DNA from: Nocardia africana NBRC 100379
Lineage (GTDB): Bacteria > Actinomycetota > Actinomycetes > Mycobacteriales > Mycobacteriaceae
NCBI RefSeq assembly: GCF_001612635.1
Contig: NZ_BDAV01000015.1
Coordinates: 248,001 to 312,000 of the forward strand
DNA length: 64,000 nucleotides
Direction of reading: 5' to 3'
A program made the position numbers and the translations under genes. The notes under the pieces were generated by a model. It did no database searches, was not told the DNA's origin, and was given only the letters and a program-made list of their open reading frames with translations. Of the stretch, positions 17,279 to 25,322 are shown in pieces. Positions within the stretch are counted from its first letter, which is position 1; each line of letters starts with the position of its first letter.

Positions 17279-19114
17279 TCAGAAGGCCGCTTCGTCGAGC
17301 TCCATCACGTCGTTGTCCAGGTTGGACAGGATGGTGCGGGTGGCGGTCAGCTCCGGCAGCACGTTGCGGGCGAAGAACTGAGCCACGCCGACCTTGCCGT
17401 TGTAGAAGGCCTCGTCGGAGCCGGTGGCGCCGTTGTCGAGCGCCTTGATGGCGACCTCGGCCTGACGCAGCAGCTGCCAGCCGATCAGCAGGTCGCCCAC
17501 CGCCATCAGGAAGCGGACCGAACCCAGGCCGACCTTGTACAGCTCCTTGGCGTCCTGCTGCGCGCCCATCAGGTGACCGGTCAGGGTGGCGGCCATGGCC
17601 TGCACATCCTCGAGCGCGGTCGCCAGCAGCTTGCGCTCGCCCTTCAGGCGGCCGTTGCCGGCCTCGGACTCGATGAACTTCTGCAGCTGGCCGGCCACGT
17701 GGGCCAGCGCCACGCCGCGGTCGCGGGCGATCTTGCGGAAGAAGAAGTCCTGCGCCTGGATGGCGGTGGTGCCCTCGTACAGCGAGTCGATCTTCGCGTC
17801 GCGGATGTACTGCTCGATCGGGTAGTCCTGCAGGAAGCCGGAGCCACCGAAGGTCTGCAGCGAATCGGTCAGGTACTGGTAGGCCCGCTCCGAACCGACA
17901 CCCTTGACGATCGGCAGCAGCAGGTCGTTGACACGGAACGCGAGGTCCTTGTCGGCGCCGGAGACCAGCTGAGCGATGTCCTCGTTCTGGTGCGCGGCGG
18001 TGTAGAGGTAGATCGCGCGCAGGCCCTCGGCGTAGGCCTTCTGCATCATCAGCGAGCGGCGCACGTCCGGGTGGTGGGTGATGGTGACGCGCGGAGCGGT
18101 CTTGTCGGTCATCTGGGTCAGATCCGCGCCCTGCACCCGCTGCTTGGCGTAGTCCAGCGCGTTCAGGTAACCGGTCGACAGAGTCGCGATGGCCTTGGTG
18201 CCCACCATCATTCGGGCGTTCTCGATCACGTCGAACATCTGCGCGATGCCGTTGTGGACCTCGCCGACCAGCCAGCCCTTGGCCGGGACGCCGTGGCCGC
18301 CGAAGGTGACCTCACAGGTGGCCGAGACCTTCAGGCCCATCTTGTGCTCGACGTTGGTGACGAACACGCCGTTGCGCTCGCCCAGGGTCTGGGTCTCGAA
18401 GTCGAAGTGGAACTTCGGCACGAAGAACAGCGACAGGCCCTTGGTGCCCGGTCCGGCGCCCTCGGGGCGGGCCAGCACCAGGTGGAAGATGTTCTCGAAC
18501 ATGTCGTCGGAGTCACCGGAGGTGATGAACCGCTTGACACCCTCGATGTGCCAGGAGCCGTCCTCCTGCTGGATGGCCTTGGTACGGCCGGCGCCCACGT
18601 CGGAACCGGCGTCGGGCTCGGTCAGCACCATGGTGGCGCCCCAGTTGCGCTCGACGGCGATCTCGGCCCACTTCTTCTGCTCGTCGGTGGCGTTGTTCCA
18701 GAAGATCTGGCCGAACGGGCCACCGGCGGCGTACATCGCGACGGCCGGGTTCGCGCCCAGGATCATCTCGTTGAGGGCCCAGACCACCGAACGCGGTGCG
18801 GGCAGGCCGCCCAGCTCCTCGTTCAGACCGACCTTGTTCCAGCCGGCCTCTTGGTAGGCCTTGAAGGACTTCTTGAACGACTCCGGGATGGAGACGCTGT
18901 GGGTGGTGGGGTCGAACACCGGCGGGTTGCGGTCGGAGTCGGCGAAGGACTCGGCGACCGGCCCCTCCGCCAGGCGGCGTACCTCGTCGATGATGTTCTT
19001 GACCGTGTCGGTGTCCAGGTCACCGTAGGCGCCGGAATCCAGCACCGAGCCGATGCCCAGCACCTCGAAGAGGTTGAACTCCAGGTCGCGGACGTTGCTC
19101 TTGTAATGGCCCAT
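17279..19114 (-). CDS. fadE5: Acyl-CoA dehydrogenase FadE5
   Basis: A 611-residue flavoprotein carrying out the first oxidation of acyl-CoAs in beta-oxidation. It is longer than ordinary FadE (about 380), as in the FadE5 group (Rv0244c). Seen are [42 protein letters not shown] (FAD/substrate loop), [52 protein letters not shown] and [14 protein letters not shown] with the catalytic Glu near 447. A C-terminal helical extension ends [11 protein letters not shown]. Two TTAC-N6-GTAA-type sites lie upstream, placing it in the same predicted TetR regulon as fadA2 and fabG4. Confidence 0.95.
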   Translation of the reverse strand: MGHYKSNVRDLEFNLFEVLGIGSVLDSGAYGDLDTDTVKNIIDEVRRLAEGPVAESFADSDRNPPVFDPTTHSVSIPESFKKSFKAYQEAGWNKVGLNEELGGLPAPRSVVWALNEMILGANPAVAMYAAGGPFGQIFWNNATDEQKKWAEIAVERNWGATMVLTEPDAGSDVGAGRTKAIQQEDGSWHIEGVKRFITSGDSDDMFENIFHLVLARPEGAGPGTKGLSLFFVPKFHFDFETQTLGERNGVFVTNVEHKMGLKVSATCEVTFGGHGVPAKGWLVGEVHNGIAQMFDVIENARMMVGTKAIATLSTGYLNALDYAKQRVQGADLTQMTDKTAPRVTITHHPDVRRSLMMQKAYAEGLRAIYLYTAAHQNEDIAQLVSGADKDLAFRVNDLLLPIVKGVGSERAYQYLTDSLQTFGGSGFLQDYPIEQYIRDAKIDSLYEGTTAIQAQDFFFRKIARDRGVALAHVAGQLQKFIESEAGNGRLKGERKLLATALEDVQAMAATLTGHLMGAQQDAKELYKVGLGSVRFLMAVGDLLIGWQLLRQAEVAIKALDNGATGSDEAFYNGKVGVAQFFARNVLPELTATRTILSNLDNDVMELDEAAF

Positions 19115-19211
19115 CTCTGTTACTCACTCTCCGTTGAGTCGGTGCGGGTCGGTGTGTGCCGTTCCCGCCCATGTGTCTCCACACCGGGTAGTCGAACGGA
19201 ATATCCGCCTT

Positions 19212-19225
19212 CTACTCGCGGGTAA
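19212..19225. promoter_or_regulatory. TetR-type operator (site 3, fadE5, weak)
   Basis: Reads CTAC-TCGCGG-GTAA, one base off the TTAC-N6-GTAA core. It is 98 bases upstream of the fadE5 start and next to a stronger copy. Confidence 0.5.
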
Positions 19226-19237
19226 CTTACACCGTAT

Positions 19238-19253
19238 ATTACCGATGAGTAAT
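19238..19253. promoter_or_regulatory. TetR-type operator (site 4, fadE5)
   Basis: Reads ATTAC-CGATGA-GTAAT, a 5-base-arm palindrome with the same TTAC-N6-GTAA core and spacing as the sites at 8527 and 13286. It lies in the fadE5 promoter region. The rest of 19115-19400 has no gene. Confidence 0.62.
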
Positions 19254-19400
19254 GGGCTTGGAAAGCGCTGACCGGGCGATGTGACGCGATGAACACCCGG
19301 TGGCCGCCTCACCGCAATCACCCGCGGCGGGTGAGGTGCCGGCGGGCGGGCGCGGACAAGGTTTCGGCAGGGTAGTTCACCTGCGCCGAAGGAGGCCGCT

Positions 19401-20939
19401 GTGCCGGATTCGAAGCCGAACATTCTGGTGATCTGGGGCGACGACATCGGGATCACCAATCTCAGCTGCTACAGCGACGGTCTGATGGGCTATCGCACGC
19501 CCAACATCGACCGGCTCGCCGAGGAAGGCATGCGGTTCACCGACTCCTACGGCGAACAGAGTTGTACGGCCGGGCGGGCCTCCTTCATCACCGGGCAGAG
19601 TGTCTATCGCACCGGGATGAGCAAGGTCGGGGTGCCCGGCGCGGGCATCGGTCTGTCGCCGGAGGATCCGACCATCGCCGAACTGCTGAAACCGCTCGGC
19701 TACGCGACCGGGCAATTCGGCAAGAATCACCTCGGCGACCTCAACAAATTCCTGCCGACGGTGCGCGGGTTCGACGAGTTCTTCGGCAACCTCTACCACC
19801 TGAACGCGGAGGAGGAACCCGAACTACCGGACTATCCGCACAAGGACACCTATCCGCGGCTCTACGACCTGCAACGCCCGCGCGGGGTGCTGCACTCGTG
19901 GGCGACCGACGAGGACGACCCCACCGAGGACCCGCGCTTCGGGCGCGTCGGCAGACAACGCATCGAGGACACCGGCCCGCTGACCAAGAAGCGGATGGAG
20001 ACGATCGACGAGGACGTGGCCGAGGCCTGCGTCGATTTCATCACCCGCCAGCAGCGCGCGGGCACGCCGTTCTTCGTCTGGCTGAACTTCACCCACATGC
20101 ATCTGCGCACGCATACCAAGCCGGAAAGTGTCGGGCAGGCGGGAGTCTGGCAGTCGCCGTACCACGACACGATGATCGACCACGACCGCAATGTGGGCCG
20201 CGTGCTCGACGCCCTCGACGAGCTCGGGCTGGCCGACAACACGATCGTCATCTACAGCACCGACAACGGCCCGCACGCCAACACCTGGCCCGACGGCGCG
20301 ACCACCCCGTTCCGCAGTGAGAAGGACACCAACTGGGAGGGTGCGTTCCGGGTGCCGCAGGTGATCCGCTGGCCGGGCCACATCGCCGCCCGTTCCGTAT
20401 CCAACGACATTGTGCAGCACCACGATTGGCTCCCCACCCTGCTCGCCGCGGCCGGCGAACCCGATATCGTCGACAAGCTGAAACAGGGACATCCGGTGGG
20501 GGACAAGACGTTCAAGGTCCACATCGACGGCTACAACCTGTTGCCCTACCTCACCGGGGCGGCCGAACACAGCCCGCGGCGCGGCATGGTCTATTTCTCC
20601 GACGACTGCGATGTGCTCGGAATACGGTTCGAGAACTGGAAGATCGTGTTCATGGAGCAGCGCAAGCAGGGCACGCTGGGAATCTGGGCAGAACCCTTCA
20701 CCCCGCTGCGGGTACCGAAACTGTTCAATCTGCGCACCGACCCTTTCGAACGGGCCGACGTCACCTCCAACACCTATTGGGACTGGTTCCTCGACCACGA
20801 CTACATCGCCTTCTACGGGACGGCCATCGCGACGGCATTCCTGGAGACGTTCAAGGAATTTCCGCCGCGTCAGGAACCGGCGTCGTTCACCATCGATCAC
20901 GCCGTCGCCAAACTGCACGACTTCCTAGCCCGGGACTGA
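19401..20939 (+). CDS. Type I sulfatase (arylsulfatase family)
   Basis: A 512-residue sulfate-ester hydrolase. The metal-binding start is PNILVIWGDDIGITNLSCYS. The sulfatase signature, at about residue 55, is SCTAGRASFITGQ, in which Cys of C-T-A-G-R is converted to the catalytic formylglycine. Later motifs are GKNHLGD, FLWLNFTHMH-like FFVWLNFTHMHL, and STDNGPHANTWPDG, holding the remaining metal and sulfate ligands. No signal peptide is seen. The GTG start has GGAGG upstream. The operon also encodes the formylglycine-generating enzyme that would activate it, two genes downstream. Confidence 0.93.
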   Translation: MPDSKPNILVIWGDDIGITNLSCYSDGLMGYRTPNIDRLAEEGMRFTDSYGEQSCTAGRASFITGQSVYRTGMSKVGVPGAGIGLSPEDPTIAELLKPLGYATGQFGKNHLGDLNKFLPTVRGFDEFFGNLYHLNAEEEPELPDYPHKDTYPRLYDLQRPRGVLHSWATDEDDPTEDPRFGRVGRQRIEDTGPLTKKRMETIDEDVAEACVDFITRQQRAGTPFFVWLNFTHMHLRTHTKPESVGQAGVWQSPYHDTMIDHDRNVGRVLDALDELGLADNTIVIYSTDNGPHANTWPDGATTPFRSEKDTNWEGAFRVPQVIRWPGHIAARSVSNDIVQHHDWLPTLLAAAGEPDIVDKLKQGHPVGDKTFKVHIDGYNLLPYLTGAAEHSPRRGMVYFSDDCDVLGIRFENWKIVFMEQRKQGTLGIWAEPFTPLRVPKLFNLRTDPFERADVTSNTYWDWFLDHDYIAFYGTAIATAFLETFKEFPPRQEPASFTIDHAVAKLHDFLARD

Positions 20940-20941
20940 CG

Positions 20942-21880
20942 ATGGCGGTGTCGCTGGAATCGTGGAACGACGGTGAAACCACCTCGGCCATCGTCGATTT
21001 CGTCGCTCGCGTCACCGATCGTGACGGGCCCGGATATGTCGAACCGTCCGCGCGGATCGCGGTATTCGACAACGACGGCACCCTGTGGTGTGAGAAGCCG
21101 ATGCCGATCCAGCTCGATTTCACCATCCGGCGATTGGCCGAAATGGCCGAGCAGGAGCCGGAATTGCGCACGCAACAGCCCTGGCGCGCGGCGTACGAGC
21201 AGGATCTGCAGTGGCTCGGCGCGGCGATGGTCAAGCACTACCACGGTGACGACGACGATCTGAAGTTGTTGATGGGCGCGGTAACTCGTGCGTTCGGTGA
21301 GATCACCGTCGAGGACTACGACGCTCGAGTGTCGGCATTCTTCTCCCGGGCCGCCCACCCGACCCTCGGGCGCCCGTATCACGGCTGTGGTTTCGTGCCG
21401 ATGGTCGAATTGCTGTGGTATCTGCGCGACAACGAATTCACCACCTACATCGCCTCCGGTGGCGATCGGGATTTCATGCGCCCGGTCGCCGGTGATCTCT
21501 ACGGGGTGCCGCCGGAACGGGTGATCGGTAGTGCGCTCGGGCTGACCTACCGGGAACGAGAGGGCCGCAGCGACCTGCTCTACAAATCCGCGATGGATTT
21601 CTTCGACGACGGGCCGGAGAAACCGATCCGGATCTGGAGCCGGATCGGCCGCCGTCCCATCCTGTCGGTCGGCAATTCCAACGGTGATCTGCCCATGCTG
21701 TCGTTCTCCGAACTCGCGGGCGCGCCGTCGCTGCGCATGCTCATCCTGCACGACGACGCGGAGCGGGAATTCGACTACGTCGCCGGTGCCGAGAATGCGC
21801 TCGAGCACGCGCGTCGCAACGACTGGACGGTGGTCAGCATGAAAAATGACTGGGCGCAGATCTTCACACCCGATTCGTAG
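20942..21880 (+). CDS. HAD-superfamily phosphatase-like hydrolase
   Basis: A 312-residue protein whose ATG lies two bases after the sulfatase stop. The HAD motif I is RIAVFDNDGTLWCEKPMP (nucleophile Asp in DNDGT). Motif II is TYIASGGDRDFMRP, and the final acidic motif is SVGNSNGDLPMLSF. The large helical cap between I and II places it among phosphoserine-phosphatase-like HADs. Its substrate is unknown. Its place between a sulfatase and the sulfatase-activating enzyme suggests work on a sulfated or phosphorylated substrate, but this is inference. Confidence 0.85.
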   Translation: MAVSLESWNDGETTSAIVDFVARVTDRDGPGYVEPSARIAVFDNDGTLWCEKPMPIQLDFTIRRLAEMAEQEPELRTQQPWRAAYEQDLQWLGAAMVKHYHGDDDDLKLLMGAVTRAFGEITVEDYDARVSAFFSRAAHPTLGRPYHGCGFVPMVELLWYLRDNEFTTYIASGGDRDFMRPVAGDLYGVPPERVIGSALGLTYREREGRSDLLYKSAMDFFDDGPEKPIRIWSRIGRRPILSVGNSNGDLPMLSFSELAGAPSLRMLILHDDAEREFDYVAGAENALEHARRNDWTVVSMKNDWAQIFTPDS

Positions 21881-21889
21881 GAACGGCCC

Positions 21890-22816
21890 GTGAATACATC
21901 GATCGCCACCGACGTGCGGCAGATACCCGCGCAGACCTTCACGATGGGTTCGGACCGCCACTATCCGGAGGAGCGTCCCGCCCACCGGGTCGCCGTCGAC
22001 GCCTTCGCCATCGAAACCCGGCAGGTCACCAACGCCCAATACGAGCACTTCGTCGCGGAAACCGGATACCGCACCGTCGCCGAACGCCCACTCGATCCCG
22101 CCGACTTCCCGGGAGCGCCGGTCGAGAACCTGCAACCCGGCTCGATGGTGTTCCGCCGGACCGCCGGCCCGGTGGACCTGCGGCATCTGAACCTGTGGTG
22201 GCGCTGGACGCCCGGCGCCTCGTGGCGGCATCCGGAGGGGCCGGGGTCGTCGATCACCGACCGGGCCGACCATCCGGTGGTGCATATCGCGCACGAGGAC
22301 GCCGCCGCCTACGCGGCATGGCAGGGCCGGGCGCTGCCGACCGAGGCGCAGTGGGAAGCCGCGGCCCGCGGCGGCGTGGAGGGAGCCGAATACACCTGGG
22401 GCGAGGAGGGCGAAACGGGCGAGGAGCGCCTGGCCAACTACTGGCACGGCCGATTCCCGTGGCGCCCCGATCCCGGTTACGGTCACACCGCTGCCGTCGG
22501 TTCCTATCCGCCCAACGACTACGGCCTGTTCGACATGGCCGGCAACGTGTGGGAATGGACCGACGACTGGTATGCCGAACGTCATCCGGGCGGCGGCGGA
22601 TGCTGCGTCCCGCGCAACCCGCGCGGTGGGGATCGGCAGCGGAGTTTCGATCCACGCCAGCCGCAGTTCCGAGTGCCGCGCAAGGTGATCAAGGGCGGTT
22701 CGTTCCTCTGCGCCGACAGCTACTGCCGCCGGTACCGGCCCGCGGCACGACGCCCGCAGATGATCGACACCGGAATGAGCCATATCGGCTTCCGGTGCGT
22801 GGCCGCGGTGAGTTGA
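21890..22816 (+). CDS. Formylglycine-generating enzyme (SUMF1/FGE family)
   Basis: A 308-residue copper-dependent oxidase that converts the sulfatase Cys to formylglycine. The family starts with TFTMGSDRHYPEERPAHRV. Next come FAIETRQVTNAQYEHFVAETGY, HPVVHIAHEDAAAYAAWQG, LPTEAQWEAAARGG and GLFDMAGNVWEWTDDWY. The active-site cysteine pair is in GGSFLCADSYCRRYRP at about residues 274 and 279, so it should be active. The start is a GTG nine bases after the HAD stop. It is the natural partner of the C-T-A-G-R sulfatase at 19401. Confidence 0.93.
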   Translation: MNTSIATDVRQIPAQTFTMGSDRHYPEERPAHRVAVDAFAIETRQVTNAQYEHFVAETGYRTVAERPLDPADFPGAPVENLQPGSMVFRRTAGPVDLRHLNLWWRWTPGASWRHPEGPGSSITDRADHPVVHIAHEDAAAYAAWQGRALPTEAQWEAAARGGVEGAEYTWGEEGETGEERLANYWHGRFPWRPDPGYGHTAAVGSYPPNDYGLFDMAGNVWEWTDDWYAERHPGGGGCCVPRNPRGGDRQRSFDPRQPQFRVPRKVIKGGSFLCADSYCRRYRPAARRPQMIDTGMSHIGFRCVAAVS

Positions 22817-22828
22817 ACGGCGATTACC

Positions 22829-23443
22829 GTGGACCGCGTGCGCATCGAGACGACTGCGGGGGATGCCGAGGTGGAGATCGAGCGGGGTACCGGCGATCGT
22901 TTTCTGCTCTTGCTCACCCACGGCTCCGGCGGCGGGGTGGAGGCCGGGGATCTGCTGGCGGTGCGCGATCGCGCGGTAGCGCTGGGCGGGGTCGTCGCGC
23001 GGGTGATCCAGCCGTATCGCGTGGCCGGTCGGCGCGCGCCGGGATCGGCGGCGGTGCAGGATGCGGCCTGGCTCGAGATCGTCGCCGCCCTGCGGGCGCG
23101 GGTACCCGGCGTACCGCTGATTCAGGGCGGTCGCAGCAACGGCGCCCGGGTCGCCTGCCGGACGGCCGTGGAAGCGGACGCGAAAGGTGTGCTGGCACTG
23201 TCCTTCCCCCTGCATCCGCCCGGCAAGCCGGAGAAGACGCGGCGTGACGAACTGGTGGCAGCGTCCGCGCACGTCGACGTGGTGGTGATCAACGGTGAGC
23301 GCGACCCGTTCGGCATTCCGGATGCCTCCGACGCCGCTGAGGTGAAAGTCGTTCCCCGCCAGCCGCATTCCTTCCGCGCCGGTTTCGATCTGATCGCGCA
23401 GACGGTGGAGCCGTGGCTGCGCCGATGGGCGGACGACGAGTGA
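22829..23443 (+). CDS. Alpha/beta-hydrolase (dienelactone-hydrolase/KANL3-Tex30-like)
   Basis: A 204-residue hydrolase-fold protein beginning MDRVRIETTAGDAEVEIERG. It has LLLLTHGSGGGVEAGDLLA as the oxyanion region, IQGGRSNGARVACRTA as the nucleophile elbow (G-R-S-N-G), VINGERDPFG with the acid residue and VPRQPHSFRAGF with the His. It ends the sulfatase operon, 12 bases after the FGE gene. The substrate is unknown. Confidence 0.75.
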   Translation: MDRVRIETTAGDAEVEIERGTGDRFLLLLTHGSGGGVEAGDLLAVRDRAVALGGVVARVIQPYRVAGRRAPGSAAVQDAAWLEIVAALRARVPGVPLIQGGRSNGARVACRTAVEADAKGVLALSFPLHPPGKPEKTRRDELVAASAHVDVVVINGERDPFGIPDASDAAEVKVVPRQPHSFRAGFDLIAQTVEPWLRRWADDE

Positions 23444-23621
23444 TCGGCGAGTAGTCCCGCGCCGGATTGCTACCGAGCTGCCGGCCGGGCGAACGCGGTG
23501 GTGCGAAAACACCTGCGAACCATCGAATCTCAGCATCCATCTCCGGGAATACCCCGATGTCGTCGCGCCGCCGCGGGGGGTAATTTCGACCGCGGTCGGG
23601 ATTTCGAGAGGAGAGTGATCC

Positions 23622-23993
23622 ATGATCGCAGGTCCGATTCGCACCGCTCGCCGTCCCGTGGCCGGTGTCGCCTTGGCTGTCCTCGCCGCGACCGGTATCG
23701 CGGTCGCCGGTGCGGGGGCGGCCGAGGCGAGCGTTCCGTGTGGCGCGGCCCCGCCGTGCAGCGCCGACGGCTTCGGCTCCGACGGGTTCAACGCCCAGGG
23801 TGTCGACCGGTTCGGCCGCGACCGCTCGGGCTTCGATCGGTCGGGATACGACTCGCTCGGTTACGACCGGTTCGGATACGACCGATTCGGCCGTGACCGA
23901 TTCGGCCATGACCGATTCGATCACCCCCGGGCGGATCCGCCCGCACAGTCCCACGGACCGGCGCCGCTACCCACCGGCAGCGCCGGACTGTGA
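23622..23993 (+). CDS. Small secreted protein of tandem G-x-D pentads, copy 1
   Basis: A 123-residue product with the ribosome binding site GAGAGGAG. A signal peptide (RRPVAGVALAVLAATGIAVAGAG, cut near AEA-SVPCG) is followed by two Cys. Then come about ten five-residue units of the form x-x-G-(F/Y/R/H)-(D/N), such as RSGYD, SLGYD, RFGYD, RFGRD and RFGHD. The tail is Pro-rich and ends TGSAGL. I do not know the function. The pattern resembles Gly/Tyr/Asp pentad proteins seen in other bacteria. The partner at 24898 shares leader, repeat and the TGSAGL end. Confidence 0.78.
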   Translation: MIAGPIRTARRPVAGVALAVLAATGIAVAGAGAAEASVPCGAAPPCSADGFGSDGFNAQGVDRFGRDRSGFDRSGYDSLGYDRFGYDRFGRDRFGHDRFDHPRADPPAQSHGPAPLPTGSAGL

Positions 23994-23999
23994 GGCGTC

Positions 24000-24028
24000 G
24001 CCACCCCGGATCACGCGTCCGGGGTGGC
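24000..24028. terminator. Bidirectional terminator hairpin
   Basis: A perfect 11-base stem (GCCACCCCGGA and its complement) with a 7-base loop, between the convergent pentad-repeat gene and the methyltransferase gene. It overlaps the methyltransferase stop. Confidence 0.75.
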
Positions 24029-24712
24029 CGTCGCTTGTTCCTCCAGATCGGGCACGGTCGCGGTGGCGACCACGAGGGCGTCGATGGCGTCGCATCCCTC
24101 GGTCTCGCGCAGTACCCGCTGCGCGGTGTCGATCCGGATATGTTCTGCCGCAGTCAGATCCGCCACCACGTCGTCTGGAGTGAACAGGATCGCCGGATCC
24201 TGCGGTCCACCGTAACCGTCGGCGATGTTGGTGGTGTCGTGGCCGAGGACGAGGAGGGTGCCACCCGGGCTCAGCCGCTCGGCCGCCGCGAGCAGCATGC
24301 TGCGCCGCTGTCCGGCCGGCAGATGAATGTAGACGGCGAGAATCAATTCGAACGGGCCGTCGATTCCCGCACCGGCCAGATCGGTGACGTCCGCGCATTC
24401 CCAGTCGATCCTGCTGCGCACCGAACGCGACAGTCGCGAGGCGACCGTGCGTCCCTTGTCGATGCCGACCTGGGAGAAGTCGACCGCTCGCACCTGCCAG
24501 CCGTGCGTGGCCAGCCACAGCGCGTGCCGCCCCTCGCCACACGCCAGATCCAGGGCACGCGGCAATTCGGGGGGAGCTTCACCGGGCGCATCGGGCGCCA
24601 GCCGGACGCGGCGCTCCAATCCGAAGATGTGTTCCACCACCGTCGCATTCGGCGGCGCGCCCCAGACCAGTTCGCTCTGCGCATAGCGCTCGTCCCACTC
24701 GGCGGCGTCCAT
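24011..24712 (-). CDS. Class I SAM-dependent methyltransferase
   Basis: A 233-residue methyltransferase starting MDAAEWDERYAQSELVWG. The SAM-binding motif I is RALDLACGEGRHALWLA, followed by VRAVDFSQVGIDKG (acidic end of beta 2) and PFELILAVYIHLP (motif IV/post region). The layout resembles TehB/SCO-type small-molecule methyltransferases. The substrate is unknown. It sits antiparallel between the two pentad-repeat genes. Confidence 0.82.
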   Translation of the reverse strand: MDAAEWDERYAQSELVWGAPPNATVVEHIFGLERRVRLAPDAPGEAPPELPRALDLACGEGRHALWLATHGWQVRAVDFSQVGIDKGRTVASRLSRSVRSRIDWECADVTDLAGAGIDGPFELILAVYIHLPAGQRRSMLLAAAERLSPGGTLLVLGHDTTNIADGYGGPQDPAILFTPDDVVADLTAAEHIRIDTAQRVLRETEGCDAIDALVVATATVPDLEEQATATPDA

Positions 24713-24897
24713 GGGGCGAGTTTATCGGGTAGCGGGTCGCCGCCCGCGGCACCGCCGCACCGGTGCTGCGCTCAGGTGTCCAAAAGGCCACGGCACCAAC
24801 AATTTTCGGGGTGTCTTTCCGGGAGGACCCTGATGTGCGACGCCGGGCACGTACCTACCGTGTGGACCGGTCGGGCTTTCGAGAGGAGAACATTTCC

Positions 24898-25248
24898 GTG
24901 GTTACAGTGTTTCGCCCACGGCTCGTCGAGCGCAGGCGTGCAGTGGTCGTCGTCGCCGCGCTGGCCGCGACGGCCGGGATCGGCCTCGCGGCCGCGGGCA
25001 CGGCAGGTGCGGCCGGGCCGAATGTCGCCCTGACGCCCTGTAGCGTCGGCGATTTCGGTTCCGACGGATACGACAGTGACGGTTTCAATCGTTTCGGAGA
25101 GGACCGTTTCGGATACGATCGCGACGGCTACGATCTGTTCGGTTACGACCGTTTCGGAAAGGATCGATTCGGGCACGACCGTTTCGACGACGACCAGGCC
25201 GGAACGGGAAACGCGCCGGCGCCGTCCACCGGCAGCGCGGGACTGTAG
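24898..25248 (+). CDS. Small secreted protein of tandem G-x-D pentads, copy 2
   Basis: Start chosen at the GTG at 24898, which has GAGAGGAG upstream as in copy 1. The 116-residue product has a signal peptide (RRAVVVVAALAATAGIGLAAAG) and mature start near AGPNVALTPCSVGDFG. About ten pentads follow, including RFGED, RFGYD, RDGYD, LFGYD, RFGKD and RFGHD. It ends APSTGSAGL. It shares the repeat period, one Cys before the repeats and the C-terminal TGSAGL with copy 1. Function unknown; probably exported to the cell envelope. Confidence 0.78.
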   Translation: MVTVFRPRLVERRRAVVVVAALAATAGIGLAAAGTAGAAGPNVALTPCSVGDFGSDGYDSDGFNRFGEDRFGYDRDGYDLFGYDRFGKDRFGHDRFDDDQAGTGNAPAPSTGSAGL

Positions 25249-25260
25249 CGTAAGGGCCGG

Positions 25261-25286
25261 AGTGCCCCGCTGACAGGCGGGGCGCT
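25261..25286. terminator. Terminator hairpin
   Basis: A 10-base stem (AGTGCCCCGC with GCGGGGCGCT, one G-U pair) with a 6-base loop. It lies 12 bases past the second pentad-repeat gene and before the convergent DUF4185 gene. Confidence 0.7.
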
Positions 25287-25322
25287 GCCGCTCCGGCTCC
25301 CGGTGCCGTCGTCGACTACGAA

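Noticed and set aside
17573-19225. A 550-residue open frame on the plus strand
   Set aside because: Antisense shadow of fadE5; no recognisable domain.
20897-23791. A 964-residue open frame on the minus strand
   Set aside because: It is antisense to the sulfatase/HAD/FGE/hydrolase operon, whose protein motifs are clear. High GC removes stop codons from the opposite strand.
23760-23930. Short tandem DNA repeats resembling a CRISPR or minisatellite
   Set aside because: Period 15 bases with codon-level variation inside an exported protein; no spacers and no cas genes. No CRISPR array was seen in the window.
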